Origin: Spinacia oleracea
Lineage: Eukaryota; Streptophyta; Magnoliopsida; Caryophyllales; Amaranthaceae
Direction: 5' to 3'
DNA: 64,000 nt
NCBI RefSeq assembly: GCF_020520425.1
Contig: NC_079488.1
Span: 8,099,747-8,163,746, forward strand
Shown: positions 45,461-57,844 of the stretch, piece by piece
Position numbering within the stretch: the stretch's first letter is position 1
Layout of the letters: every line of letters starts with the position of its first letter
The notes under the pieces: model-generated
Told to the model about the DNA's origin: nothing
What the model saw: only the letters and a program-made list of their open reading frames with translations
Databases searched by the model: none
Translations under genes and position numbers: made by a program

Positions 45461-45920
45461 CAGGAGTCTTACATATGTTGTGGTTGATATTGTATACGAT
45501 AGGTACATTGATTTTGATGTATTGAAATGGCTAAGAAAACAGCATGCATGATCCTACTAGATCAGAACCTCTAGGATCGTCCGATCCCCATCCAAGCATG
45601 TGATTGGGTAAAATGACAAGGAATTATAATGCGTTACATGTTTCTGTCACTATCTTACGTAGAGTATAATAAATGACGATGAATTATGGTGTTGTAGTTT
45701 TGTTAATTTACGCCACCGAAGAGAAAGGTGGACAACAATCACTTGGAATGTTTTGCAGGGAATTAATAAGTGGAGAGTATCATGCATGTACTCCATATAG
45801 TTTCAGAATTTGGGGGAAATTTGTATACTCCGTATTAATGTTGCCAATCTTTCTACTTTTAGTGCTTAAATCCATCATTAAAACCTCAGTCATTCAACAT
45901 GTACAATTCTACGTGTCAGA
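45461..45920. other. Intergenic DNA
   Basis: No gene seen. A 94-codon frame at 45,673-45,957 has no recognisable content. Confidence 0.35.
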
Positions 45921-46139
45921 TGTTATAATGAAAGTAAGAAAGATAGAACGTAAATAAACATAGAGATTTAACATTGTTCACTAGTAATGTGTTAACCACG
46001 TCCACAAGCAGAGAAGAGGACAAAATTTATCAATATTAAGGATTTCTAATTACAGAATAAACCAGCAAAATTTGCCCAAAATTGACCCAACACAGATAAA
46101 ATAATAAATAACCCTTATCTAGAATAACAGTTAGCGAAA
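45921..46139 (-). repeat. Degenerate copia LTR fragment
   Basis: Similar to the solo LTR at 51,223-52,055: TGTTATAA start, GAGATTTAAC, TTCACTA, TGTGTTA and CACGTCCACA in the same order, ending GAATAACA. Matching flanks were not found. Confidence 0.6.
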
Positions 46140-46585
46140 TTTTCATGTTGGGGTATTGCAGTAAAAACAATGCAAATTTGCAATAACTTCACCGGATGCC
46201 GAGGGAGAATTGCACGATCAACCAACAAAGCCAATTTCATAAGACAAGTTTCTTTTAAAGTTATGGACAAGTTTAAGATATTGTCCCTATACAAATTAAT
46301 GATTTTAACACATACACAATTACACAAATATACTTTAAAGTCAACGAGAAATTATCTCATAATAAAACCTGCAGATGCATCCTAATACATGACTAATTGA
46401 CTATGCTTGATCAGATTATAGACAAGACAGGAAGTTCATCGTCAAAAAGCAGTACATTCATTCTTATATTTAAGTATGAACTGAAGTTCATTCATAAAAA
46501 AAACACGAGGGAAAATGAAATCATTAATAAGGCGGGCATGGGAGATTGCAACTGTCAAGATTGTTGTATATGATCTGCAGGAACT

Positions 46586-46744
46586 ATAGCCCGGCCCGAA
46601 AAAGTACGAGAGTTTGAGCAGACCAACTCCCGAACCGGCCTGAAAAAACCCCGTTTCATCCCCAAAAGCCTGCACCAAATTTACGGGTCTGGGTATGAAT
46701 CTTTTGTGTTAAAGCCCAGCCCAGCCGGGCTTTGATCACCTCTA
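46586..46744. mobile_element. 159-bp CCCGG-rich insertion at the 3' end of the TMEM120 coding region
   Basis: Flanked by a 22-bp direct repeat with one mismatch (46,564-46,585; 46,745-46,766) that copies the gene's last codons. The interior resembles the end of the element at 33,437-33,930. Ends AGCCCGGCC and GCCGGGCT are partly inverted. It supplies the present stop codon. Confidence 0.75.
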
Positions 46745-49700
46745 TTGTATGTGATCTGCAGGAACTGGGGTCTGAACAGGTGATGATGATGAATCAGGCT
46801 GAGTTTCAACTTCAAGAGGTTGCATCTCTGTTTTTTTCTTCTCCTTCTGAATCACCTGTCTGGGCATAACTTCTAGTATAAAGCTTCCTCCATTCCAGAC
46901 TGCGGCAGATACCTTTAGAATTTGGAAGATGACAGATAACTCATATGAAAGGAAGATGGGAACAGTGAGTGCCATTGTTGCTACAGTAAACAGAGCCTGA
47001 AAAGCTATATACATCAACATTCGATTTTGGTCCCCGAGCAAGCCACTCAGGCGCCACCATATGCTGTTTGCTTTCTGAGCTTTCTTTGAAAGTTCCCTGT
47101 AATTTTCAATGAATAATGTCATAAGAGCATGTTTGTCAAACACCAACCTTTGCTGTTCAAGAAAGAGAATTGAATGAAGAACAATAAAATAGGTAGAGAG
47201 ACGAGAGAGAAAGGAAGAGAGGCAGAGTGAATCCATTCAAGAATTGGTGTTCATGAACAACAGATGGTAAACCAATTTCATGCATGGAGGGTTTAACATG
47301 TGGCATATGGGGGGACCAAACAATATTGTTTGTTTTTTTAAAAATGCAAAGTAACATTTTAGATATGGTGTTTGATAAATATTGTTAAATATTGTTGAGT
47401 TTGGTGTTGGGAGAGAGAGAATAAAATATTATATTTTATTAGGTTGAAGTCCAAACTCTTAGGTGTTTGATAAACATGCTCTAAGACCATAGTTATCAAA
47501 CACCTTGGGTTGGTGTTTAGGAGAGAGAAGTGAATAAAAAATAATAAAAGAGGTAGAGAGATGAGTGAGAAAGTTAGAGAGATAATGAAACCAAAAAAAA
47601 ATAAAAAATTGAATGGAAAACCAAAGTCTTGCTTGGAGATATTGACATGTGTCCTATGGGGACCAAAATTATTGGTTATCTATTTTTTTTTTAAAAATGC
47701 AATGTGATTTATGACATAGATTTGTTGTGTTAAAAATACATACCTATTGCAAATTTACAATGTCAATAAAAAAAAATTATTACAACTAAAAAAAAAAAAA
47801 TATTATAAATGTCTTTATTTTTTTATGCTCTACAAATAGACACTAATATTGATCCACTTTAGATCACAAAAAATATTTATTTTCTTCTCTCTTGTTTAAT
47901 TTTTTTGTTGTTAACAAAAACTTAAACAATGGCTAATAACTCATTTTTTGTTGTTTAATAAATATGCACTCTAGTACTCTACTATGATCCAACACAATAT
48001 GAGGAACAACAACCAGAACCTTCAACTAGTACAAGGCTAAGGAAAAATAGGACGAACACCGATGAACCTTTTGAATATTCCTCAAACCGCGCATTGCAAG
48101 TTTATCAACATATATGGCCAATAGAGCTCGAGTGTGTGATCATGAAGTACACAAATCTCTCAAGGAAGACAAACTAGTGATTCATGTTATATGTTAGTAG
48201 TATGCAATACCACTTATTTAAGGGTTGTAATGATTGAGTTTTTAGGTAACAAGTTAAGTTTATTATTAATATAAATTATATACCTTAACAAGTGAAGTTT
48301 TTACTTAGTTTATTTTTTTAAGTATTTTTAATTAAATATTTATTAGCCGATTATAAAATTTAATTAATAAACAATTAATATGTCACTAACTTAATTAATA
48401 ACGATTAATTATGCCACTAATAATTTGATTATATATACTTATCCTTAACAATATCATGAGATATAAATGTAGGTGGGGTATGGGTGATGTAGGAGAGAAA
48501 TGAATTTTTGGTGTTTGATAAATGTTGTTAAATGTTATTGGTGTTGAGTTTGGTGTTGGGGAGAGAGAAATGGAAAAATATTATATTTTATTAGGTTGAA
48601 GACCAAAACCAAGGTGTTTGATAACTATGCTCTAAAGAAAATGGAGAAGGCTTCAATCAAGCCAGACAAATCCTGAAAAGTTGAGAGTAAGAAATGCCCC
48701 GATTTGGAAATCACTCGCACTTCCAATCAAGCATAAAGATATTCGCGACAGCAAATCCACAGAAATCTATACAGGGTTTATAAGATTTCAATCACCTGCT
48801 TTTACAATGAGAAAATTCATACTCTGTATATAGCATCTTTACTTTATATGTTAAAAGAAGAAAAGAAAAAGAGAATACCTGTAAGAAGTCATGACTTCTG
48901 GATCCCGCAACAGCCTCTGTCTACGCAACACATTAACTATTAGAAAGTAGAGAACTTGCCAAAGGGTGTAAGCTACCAACGGGACAAGAAACAGCCAAGT
49001 CCACGGGTATGATTTGTTTTCCACGTAAGGCCATGAGACTCTTTGAGCAGTTCCTTCAGGATGCATGGCTGCAAAGGTAGCTGGATTCCACCAACGAATA
49101 GTAAAGAAAACCAATCCTGAAAAAACAACCATTTCAAACTTTTGAGTTCTGACCAAATCACAAAAAGGGCTCCTCTCTACACCAAATAAACAACTGATTT
49201 AAAATTTTCAGATTTGTTCTGTTGCAGAGGTTTTATTGACTTGTTTCCGATAAATCATTATCCTAATTGACTTAATTCAGCCTCTCAATTTGCAGAAATT
49301 GCATAATTTATTTCACTTGCTAATACCAATTGTCGTAATTGCATAAACACAATAACCTGCCAAAACATTGACACCTCTAGAAATTGCCTCAGCAACTCAT
49401 GAAGTAACAGAATTTTTGTGAAAATTGGAACAACAATATAAGCTCTAATGTAGCATATTTCTGATTTCGGGCCTAAAAGAAGAATATGGTGACAAAGAAG
49501 ACAAGGTGATAAACTCATAGCCGGAATATTCTAATAAAGGAAAGATTCCCAAATCATCTAGGCACAGATTGCCACACATAAATACAACAAATTTACCATA
49601 TCAGTGCATCACATGTACAGAACTACTGCTAATTACATTTCTTTTATTCTTATTCAAATCCTGTCCAAACATAAAATCAGTTTCTGAGGATTGAGGACTT

Positions 49701-52700
49701 CCCACAAGGTATTAATAACAAAGAAGAGATAATTTTCTGATTCCACGAAGTCCATTTAAATTCTTAGCTTACCAGGTAATAGGTGAATAAGGACACTAGT
49801 AATTTTGTCAATGGAATTAAAAACCAAGCTACATCTCCACACAATAATTGCCCATGCTAATGGCCCCTGCAATGCAAGTCAAGAATAGATTAAAAGGGAA
49901 GAGGAGTGATTGACCAACCAAATTTGAAGTAACACCAGAGTAAAAAGAATGACTTGCCTCAGCAAATGAAAAGCAAACCATAAAAAGCTTTTCATTCTTC
50001 GGATACATCAGAAGTGTAACCAAGAATATTGTATTCGCATAGTAGCAAAAGTCCTGCCACAACAAGAACAACCTAAGATGAGCTATTTCCTCATATGTTT
50101 TATACAAAAGCAATGTCCAAAAAAGAAGACAAAGCTAATCAGAAATCTTGGACTCCTGGCAATAGAAGCTAGTCTGTATTATTTATCTATTTACCATCAA
50201 GTCTCAGAGTACATAACTGTAAGCCTTAATAGGCAACAAAGTGAAGTAAAACAGCACTTGCACAGTGACACTGCTGTATAATGCAATAGTCAAAAGAAGT
50301 ATTTCAATGGTCATGTATAACTAAATAGCTCAAGGAAAATAACGCATCATCTACATTGTTAAAAATAAAATTGCTGCCGAGAAATTCTCATAGATCCATT
50401 CTCACCTCCATTTCTAATCATACTTGGAAGTCCCAAACAGAACATAATTACCCAGAGTCCTATGTAAAAACTAAAATGTCCGATTTATGTTCAATTACTT
50501 CAACCTTGATCTGAGACACAAAATGACTTCCAGGTTCCAAATTAATGGAGTACTCATCATTCAGAGCACCTTCTATCCCTTTACAACTTCAAAGCACGAA
50601 GTGCTATAGCATTATTTTTCTGAACAATGATTAAGCATGCGATACGAGATCAATTTATGGGTAGACATTCAGTCAAGATATTATACTAAAAAGATTTGCA
50701 ACTAGAATTATTTGTTTATGAAATTTAAACAAAAAAAGAGAGAAAATATGCCAATGCATGGTAAACTATTGCGGCTGTCAAACTGTTGACGTAGAGTTAA
50801 CCAAAACACAAACAAGCATAGTATCAGACTACGAGTTGAAGTACCATCCTTCATTATGTTAGTTACATCTCTACCATATCAGATATTGGCTTTCTTTGGA
50901 ATTCTTAGTTAAAGCCTATGGTAACATTAACACTTAATGGTAGAGTAATACGGGGAAGATATTTGCCTGAATTTAGAAAGTAATAATTATGGAACGGTTT
51001 AGCTGTGGCTTATTAAAGGAGTGGACAAATGAGGGAGTATAAAAGATTGGCCATTACAGTATCAAGGATATCGTGATGAGAGATTTCGATGCGAGTATAT
51101 GCACCTATGAGGTCCATGGCACCACTTATGATTGCTTCTTTTTAAAAAAATATAACGATACAGTCGAACAACTAAAGAATATATGCAAACATACAGGAAC
51201 AGATGCTCATGACAATTGAAGATGTTATAACGGATGCAAGAAAGATTAAATAACGTAAATAAAGAACGCAGAGATTTAACGTGGTTCACTAACGATGTGT
51301 TAGCTACGTCCACAGGCAGGGAGGAGGAAAGTTTTATTGATCTTAAGGAGTACAGATTACATAATACAACTAGGTTATGACCTAGAGAGTTTATATAGTA
51401 CTCTCTATACAAATCATAGAAAAAAAACGCGGATGCGGTCGCGTTCGCGGTAACGGTCGCGTTGTCGCGGAAACCGCTTGTAACGGAAGAATAGAACGGA
51501 TCGCGGCTAACGCGGTGTGAATTTTTTGAAAAAACCCACGTTAGCATGTCTAAGCCTTATTATTACATTTTTAGTCTAAAAAGTATTATATCAAGACAAT
51601 ATAACCAAATCTATCCTAATATGAGTGACTATTATATTCTGTGAACAAATAAGCGCTAGAAATATCATGTTTCATAAACTACATAACTAATTACAAAAAT
51701 ATTTTTGGTCAATTTATGTAAAAGAACGGTGTAACGGAGAAAAAAACGTCTAACGCGGCAAGTCACCGTTACGTAACGGACGTCGCGGGGAGAAAGACGT
51801 GATTTTTGTCAAACCGTAACGTAACGGGTTTTCGCGTAACGGCAAATCCAAAATAGGTTACAGAACGGAACGGCCGAGTTTTAATTCCATGATACAGATG
51901 CGAAAAGCCCAGAAAATAGGCCCAAAACAGATAAGCCTAGTCCAGAACCACAGATACCGTAAAGTTCCCCGAACCCCCATCGGGACCACGTTGCGAGATC
52001 CCCGTGCTTGGGCGTTGCAATAGGGGCTTGACCGATTCAAGGCATTATTCTAACAGAAGAGATGAAAAAAAAAGGGAATGTCGTACGTCGATAATTGATA
52101 TTACAGATGCCTGCTTATTCACCAATGAAAAGGACTAGCTGTAATTAAAAAAAGTACATATAACCTAAGTTGTCAAGAAGATTTTGAGCTACTTTGCCCT
52201 TTTTTCTATGGAAATTAAGCCACTTTTAGGGTGATGGGAAAAGGATGACCACAACAAATTAAGCACAGCTGGACCTCCATTTACAGCCTTCCATATCTAT
52301 ATCCGTACAATTCGAGACGCATCCAGTACAGCTCCCATCCAAATTGTGACCAGAAACAGTACAAAGTAAAGCAACTTTGGATTTGGTTGTGCAAATCTGC
52401 TTAACTAGTCTCTTTCAATAACTACTCATGTGTTCTGTTGGCGTAACTCTGTTATATTTACTTTTAACAACTAATCTTTTGTATACATAAGCACTACCTT
52501 AACATGAAGATTCAAGAATAATCACATTAGTTGCAAGGATGTTCATAGCACCCCCCATTCCAAAACAAAGGCCTCGTAGCACTTCTGTTCATTGCCAAGG
52601 TTCATGCTCCTCCATGTGCGCTACATATGGACCTAAACAGCACTAGCTGACAGCAAGTTTATCCTTTCCAAAAACAGAAGGGAGTGAGAGAGCTGACCAG

Positions 52701-55354
52701 AAATGAAAGATGATATAGCTTCGCCAACCCTAATTGCCCAATCAACCCTTCGGGTCCTAGCTACTACAATATGAGAATTCAAAGAAAGGGAAAGTTTTTC
52801 CATGTCATACTATTAAAATTTTAAAACTAGTCAATCAAGAGGGATTCTTAACTTTTGAAGTTATACACAACAATACTTGGTTGAGCTCCCATTCCCTTTA
52901 CAATACTATAAACCCTACCCATTCGGAAGAAAAAGTAGGTAAAAGTAACACAGCATGTCTATCGTGAGGGTCCCAAGCAAGTAGCTTTTGGGGGGGAATG
53001 AGGTATTTCTTCAAGTGCTTCTAGGTTATGCACTTTTCCGTCTAGGTTATTCATCTTTTCAAAATAACCATTCGGTAGACAAGCTAATTATCACAGGTGA
53101 ATATGTAACCCAATCAGTATTAGTTTGAAATTGAGAATATTAACCACAATTTGAAACCTCAAGGAGGATCATCACGTGATGATCGGAGTACATTAGTGGG
53201 GCAAAGGGTAATAAGGTGTGAATGGTGAGGAACATAAATGCTCTACGTTTCACTTAATTTTGAGGTCAAAGAGGCACACTTAGGTCACTCCACAATCGAC
53301 ATGCCCAAGAGACATAGAGATTCCATTAAATGAAGGGTCAATCTGAGAACATTTTCCCACGAGATCATTTCAAAATCCCAGAAAACTCAATGTTACTTTG
53401 AGAAAATTAAATGCCCCTCTATTTGGATATAGAGAAAACGATGACTTCAGCATCGGAGGAGGAAATTGCCTCTTTATTCTTGGAGAGGAATAATATGCAT
53501 ATTTAATTACATTATCATGAGGAGGTCCAGGGAAAATTTTAGAGGTAAAGGCAAGACACCTTTAGAAATTTAATTTAGAACTGCAAACGTGGTCAAAGTC
53601 AATACAGAAGTTCTCAGAAAGAAATTAAGATATACAATGTGAATGACCTCTTACCTATGTCCCCAATGTCTATCCAATAATGTATGAGAAACATATGGGT
53701 CAGTGTTCAAGCGTCTGACCCGGCTATTTTGTAAAAGAATTACGATTTTGGCCCAAAATGAAACAGGTATTTGAGGTTAAATGAATAGTCTGAGGAGTAA
53801 AGAAGAATAAATGAACCTCTAACAGATGTAATTCCTGTGTTGATGACTTAAGCATGCGTACCCGACGTACTGAGGTACAAAAGCAGAGTTACAATCTACA
53901 TGACTCATCAATTTGTACTTCTAGAATCTAGATACAAAAGTTCAACTTCTCACTAGAAAGGTTCTGGTTCCTATCTTCTTTTGCACCTTAAATTAGTTTG
54001 TCAGCTTAATTAGTGTTTCAAGAAGCACCAACAAAACGCTTACATTGTTTCTTCAACAGCTATCAAAGTACTACTATGCATCGTTCAGTAAATGTCATAG
54101 ATAGAGCTTTCTTTTAAGTACCATTCCATTCATTTAACAGCTTTGGGACCAACTAATGACTAACTAACTACTATTCCATTCATTTAATAGCTTTGGGACC
54201 AACTAATGACTAACTTACTGTTGCATTGATTGATCACAGTGAGCATTTCTCAAACAGGGTACCCTATTGTCTATACGTAGTAGAGCTAAACTTCGTATTT
54301 GAAGACCGCAATCCGAAAACAACCTAGTTCGTGTTCCCATACAACACACCGAGTTGGTGTTGTTGTTGCTTAACCCGCCAATAGAAATCATATTTTTCGA
54401 ACAATGAAGTTCAATGTTCAAGCTAAAATGCACTGTTTCTCCATTTTTCTTATCGAATTACTGTCGAAAATGCCACACCATGCATTCCTTGGAGACCGGA
54501 GTGGGCTACAATAGCAGGTGGAGGATACAAGTGCAAAAATAAAAGATGAGACAGCGCCATTTAACAGTCCTTATATATAATAATTATACTACTGATATGT
54601 ACTGAAAACATGATGTGAGGTAGTTGAGACCAGACTTACCAGAAGATAGTAATGCCACTTCTTGTACCGATAGTAAATCCATCTAAGTGGAACAAATGTA
54701 ACATAGAATAAACAATACACATATGGAACATCTTGTGGCCCTGAAAATTGAAAGTTCGAACATAAATGCTACTAGTCTATAACTACTCAACAACCTACAA
54801 CTACACTCAATAAATAAAATACTGCAAATCAATGATCAGATGGCAAGAGAATTGAAGACTCACTTGCCCCAAGTAGAAAGCAAAATCCTCCAAACCCTAG
54901 TACACCACACAAATAAGTAACCTGACATCAAACAACAACAACAACAAAAAACCCACAAAATTTCAGCTGCGCATTTAAACAAACACCTTACATGCATTCA
55001 ATAAATCCGCATATTCAACACAGAAATCAAAACGAATGAACTCAAATTATTAAATTTAGCAAACCTTATTGATGAATCGTTCGTGTTCTTCAGCTTGTTT
55101 AGCAATCCGTTCCGCATGTTCAGATATGATCTTCTTCGTTTTGTCTCGTGTTTCTGCAACTTTCTTCAAGAATTAAACATACCCATTTCAGAATCAATCG
55201 CGCAACTCACAAAAACCCAATCAAATTCGATAAAAACCAACGAAATAAGAGAGAGAGTTGGTGGGGTTACCTTAGATCGATCTATTAACCTCTGTTTAAC
55301 TTTCTCAAATGAATGTTCATTGGGTTCTTCAAATCCTTCATCACTGCTCGTCAT
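46742..55354 (-). CDS. TMEM120/TMPIT-like multi-pass membrane protein
   Basis: Eight exons on the minus strand: 55,354-55,271; 55,163-55,065; 54,921-54,864; 54,740-54,640; 50,053-49,958; 49,866-49,773; 49,116-48,879; 47,096-46,742. Phases fit exactly to 374 residues. Residues 1-61 are charged and likely coiled-coil. Then come membrane segments with family motifs: [73 protein letters not shown] and [13 protein letters not shown]. Animal TMEM120 proteins sit in the nuclear envelope/ER and bind coenzyme A; the plant role is not settled. The intron after exon 5 has a GC donor. The TAG stop is formed partly by an inserted element that removes the last two original residues. Confidence 0.92.
47125..47481. 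mobile_element. Tourist-like element, first of a back-to-back pair, in TMEM120 intron 7
   Basis: Ends GAGCATGTTTGTCAAACACC and GGTGTTTGATAAACATGCTC; TAA flanks both sides (47,122 and 47,482). Confidence 0.75.
47485..48632. mobile_element. Tourist-like element, second of the pair, in TMEM120 intron 7
   Basis: Ends GACCATAGTTATCAAACACC and GGTGTTTGATAACTATGCTC; it shares the TAA at 47,482-47,484 and has TAA at 48,633. No transposase frame in its 1.15 kb. Confidence 0.75.
49117..49772 (-). other. TMEM120 intron 6
   Basis: AT-rich intron with no recognised element. Confidence 0.6.
50056..51217 (-). other. 5' portion-distal part of the long TMEM120 intron 4
   Basis: Intronic AT-rich DNA without recognised genes. 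The long intron runs 50,054-54,639. Confidence 0.5.
51223..52055 (-). mobile_element. Solo copia LTR inside TMEM120 intron 4
   Basis: On the minus strand it begins TGTTAGAATAATGCC, contains CCCCGATGGG/GCACGGGGATC-type blocks and AGTGAACCACGTTAAAT, and ends CCGTTATAACA. GAAGA flanks both sides (51,218-51,222; 52,056-52,060), a clean 5-bp duplication with no internal region, so it is the product of LTR-LTR recombination. A CG-rich block (51,425-51,870) is lodged inside. Confidence 0.82.
51425..51870. repeat. CG-rich GGTAACG/CGCGTAACGG insertion within the solo LTR
   Basis: Two CG-rich halves (51,425-51,520 with GCGGTCGCGTTCGCGG; 51,725-51,870 with CGTAACGGACGTCGCGGG) flank an AT-rich middle. 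They stand out sharply from the AT-rich neighbourhood. Probably a small transposon of unknown class. Confidence 0.5.
52061..54639 (-). other. Remainder of TMEM120 intron 4
   Basis: Mostly featureless. It holds an 18-bp palindrome GATCATCACGTGATGATC (53,167-53,184) and a 50-bp tandem duplication (54,121-54,220). Confidence 0.6.
54121..54220. repeat. 50-bp tandem duplication
   Basis: TTCCATTCATTTAACAGC and the following GGGACCAACTAATGACTAAC occur twice, offset by 50 bases. Confidence 0.85.
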
Positions 55355-55979
55355 TTTGATTGCCTTTACTAATTATGCGTGTTCTAAATTGTTCGATTGA
55401 TCAATTGGGAAGTATATGAGTTTCTAAATATGGAAGTTTAGGATCTTTGGTATCGAGAATCATCAATCCTGTGTGCGTTTCTGGATTTTCTGACAAGATG
55501 TTGTTGGCACCACTACACGTCAAATTATAAAATAAAAAAGTAAATAAATAAAGGTGGTGAGGGAGATTATCCATCAATTGAATATTTTTTTTCTTACGTG
55601 GATGACGTAGAAAGTGTCCACGTATGCTTCTTGAAACTTACTAATTTTGAAATTGTTGCATAAAGAAATGTTAGGAATTTTGTCAACAAAAAAACTTGTA
55701 TTCATAAATTCGGTAGTCATTTTCATGATTTCAAATGTTTTAAATTGCTAGAAATACCAAAAGAGTTAGAAATAAGATAGATTTGATAATAGTTGTATGC
55801 ATGGGAATATGGGATTCGAAGAGATATATTACAGATTTACAGCTATTTAAAGGAATAGAATATTAAGCATTCGTAATATTCTACTTTAATTTGACTTTTT
55901 TTAATGAAGTAGGGTTGGAGAATATACCGCAACCCGCAATTACTACTTTTAAAGACGTACAACAGCAAAATGATGTTCA

Positions 55980-56450
55980 GCAATGAAAGCGGGTAGGCAG
56001 ACAACGATTCAAGGTAACCCATCTTGGGGATTAGAGGTATTCGAAAGGCTGGAAATTTGCTACTCCAGAGGTCGGCTTGGAAAGTGGTGTCTGGAACGAG
56101 TATCTTAGCCGCCAAGGATAAGTTGATAATGGGAAAGTACATGTGTTTAATTGTAATGTTCGCGTACCGGATGCAAAATGAGAATCTCCGTTCTCGTGGT
56201 TTTGAAATTGATACCACTTGTGATGCATGTTCTATAATGGAGGAAGATTCTCAACATTTGTTTAGATCATGTTCTTTGGCGCAACATGTTTGGAGGAGTG
56301 TGTCTGGATATTCACATCAAATCATAATGAGAACTTTAGTCTTACATACTGGATTCTCTGCTTATATCCGATATTTTATAACCTAAGATGGAAAGGATGG
56401 AAATAGATTGCCAACGCGTAAGTATATTATGGGCTTTATGGGTTTCCGTG
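55980..56450 (+). pseudogene. LINE reverse-transcriptase tail (zinc-binding region) relic
   Basis: The 120-codon frame at 56,024-56,386 contains LRSRGFEIDTTCDAC followed by EEDSQHLFRSCSLAQHVWRS, the cysteine/histidine zinc-binding pattern found after the RT domain in plant non-LTR elements. It is truncated on both sides, and no RT core was found. Confidence 0.75.
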
Positions 56451-56559
56451 AATAACCACACTTTCTGAAAACAACCTACAAGTGTTGCATTAGTATTTTT
56501 AATTGTCGACAACACTTTACAGCAATATCATGTTTTTGGACCTCCAGGGAGCATAGTTT

Positions 56560-57430
56560 GACTATTCATCACCAATTGCAAGTGATAGAGATAGAAATCT
56601 ACTAGGATTTAATCTCTTGGAATATTTGATGTATATTAGACTTCCAGTCAATTTAGTGATCCTAATTCTATTATGACTCATATTGTAATCCATATATATT
56701 TGATCAATGGAATACACTTCAATTCAAAAAGTTTCTCATAATCTAACATCGTATCAGAGTTTAGGTTTAGATCTAGCTTCCACAAAATTTTATTTTTCGA
56801 TCTTAGAAAAGTATTCGTTCACCCACCATAATTCTTCCGCAACTTTTGGTCTCCACCACACTCTCCTTCTTGAGTTCACTTTATTCCAATATCACAAGTT
56901 TGCTTAGTTGTCATAAATTTTTGATTTTCTTTACAAAACAAATATTAGTGCTACTTTTTCGATTATTTGATACGAAAGTAACAGTGGATACCATAGCACT
57001 AGTTTGTCCCAATGGCTAAGGATGATAAAGTTCCTCCACCTGCTACCTCCTCGGAATTTCACCCTGTTTTGGAAGACAACAACATTAAAAACGCAATCCC
57101 TCTGATTCTTGATCGCGAAAAGGCACAATATTTCAATTGGGTTGAACTTTTTGAATGTGATGCTCGCGCGTTTTAATGTTCTTGATCACATAGATTGACC
57201 CTTTTATCCACCAAGTTTTCTCCATGTTGAAATTGGAAGACCGCAAGCTTGACCTACATTCGTGTTGACGTAGCATGGAAGAAACAAACTAAAAGAGCTG
57301 GTATGGGTTAGGCGATAACTCAAAACGGACTCAACTCTGATACTAATATATTATAAATGGTGGTTGTGCTTTAGGTATGGCTTATTCAGCAATACAGGCA
57401 CAGCTTGTTTAAAAGGCATGGAATGTGCAC
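56560..57430 (+). pseudogene. Ty1/copia relic: LTR end, primer-binding site and gag start
   Basis: After an LTR-like end with TATTGTAATCC near 56,680, the sequence TCGTATCAGAG (about 56,749) is a mutated initiator-Met primer-binding site. From ATG 57,013 a copia gag start reads NIKNAIPLILDREKAQYFNW, then stops at 57,173. The rest of the element is missing. Confidence 0.75.
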
Positions 57431-57844
57431 TTGATTGTTCAATTGACAACATTAGCATCTTCACAAACTCGGTCGTCAACCTGCTCAAATCCGAAACCTC
57501 CAACACCAAAAAATACACTGACAATTAAGAAACAAGAAGCAAATTAAAACAACTCTTGGCAAATGATAAATTGCATTCTGAAAACCAACAACTGATTTCA
57601 GAATAGTTGGGAAATAGTTAGTAACAGGAGTACTCTCTCTACTGACATAGATTACAAACCCAAATGCACAGTTGATAAGTAACATAAACATCATAATCTG
57701 CAAACTATCTCATATAATAATTAACATAATTCTAGGCACACGAATAAACACCAGGATAAATGCATTAAGCACTAATTAAGAGCTACCCACCTACACAATT
57801 AGCAGAAATATCCTCATCAAATGGAGTGGAATACAAATAGAAAG

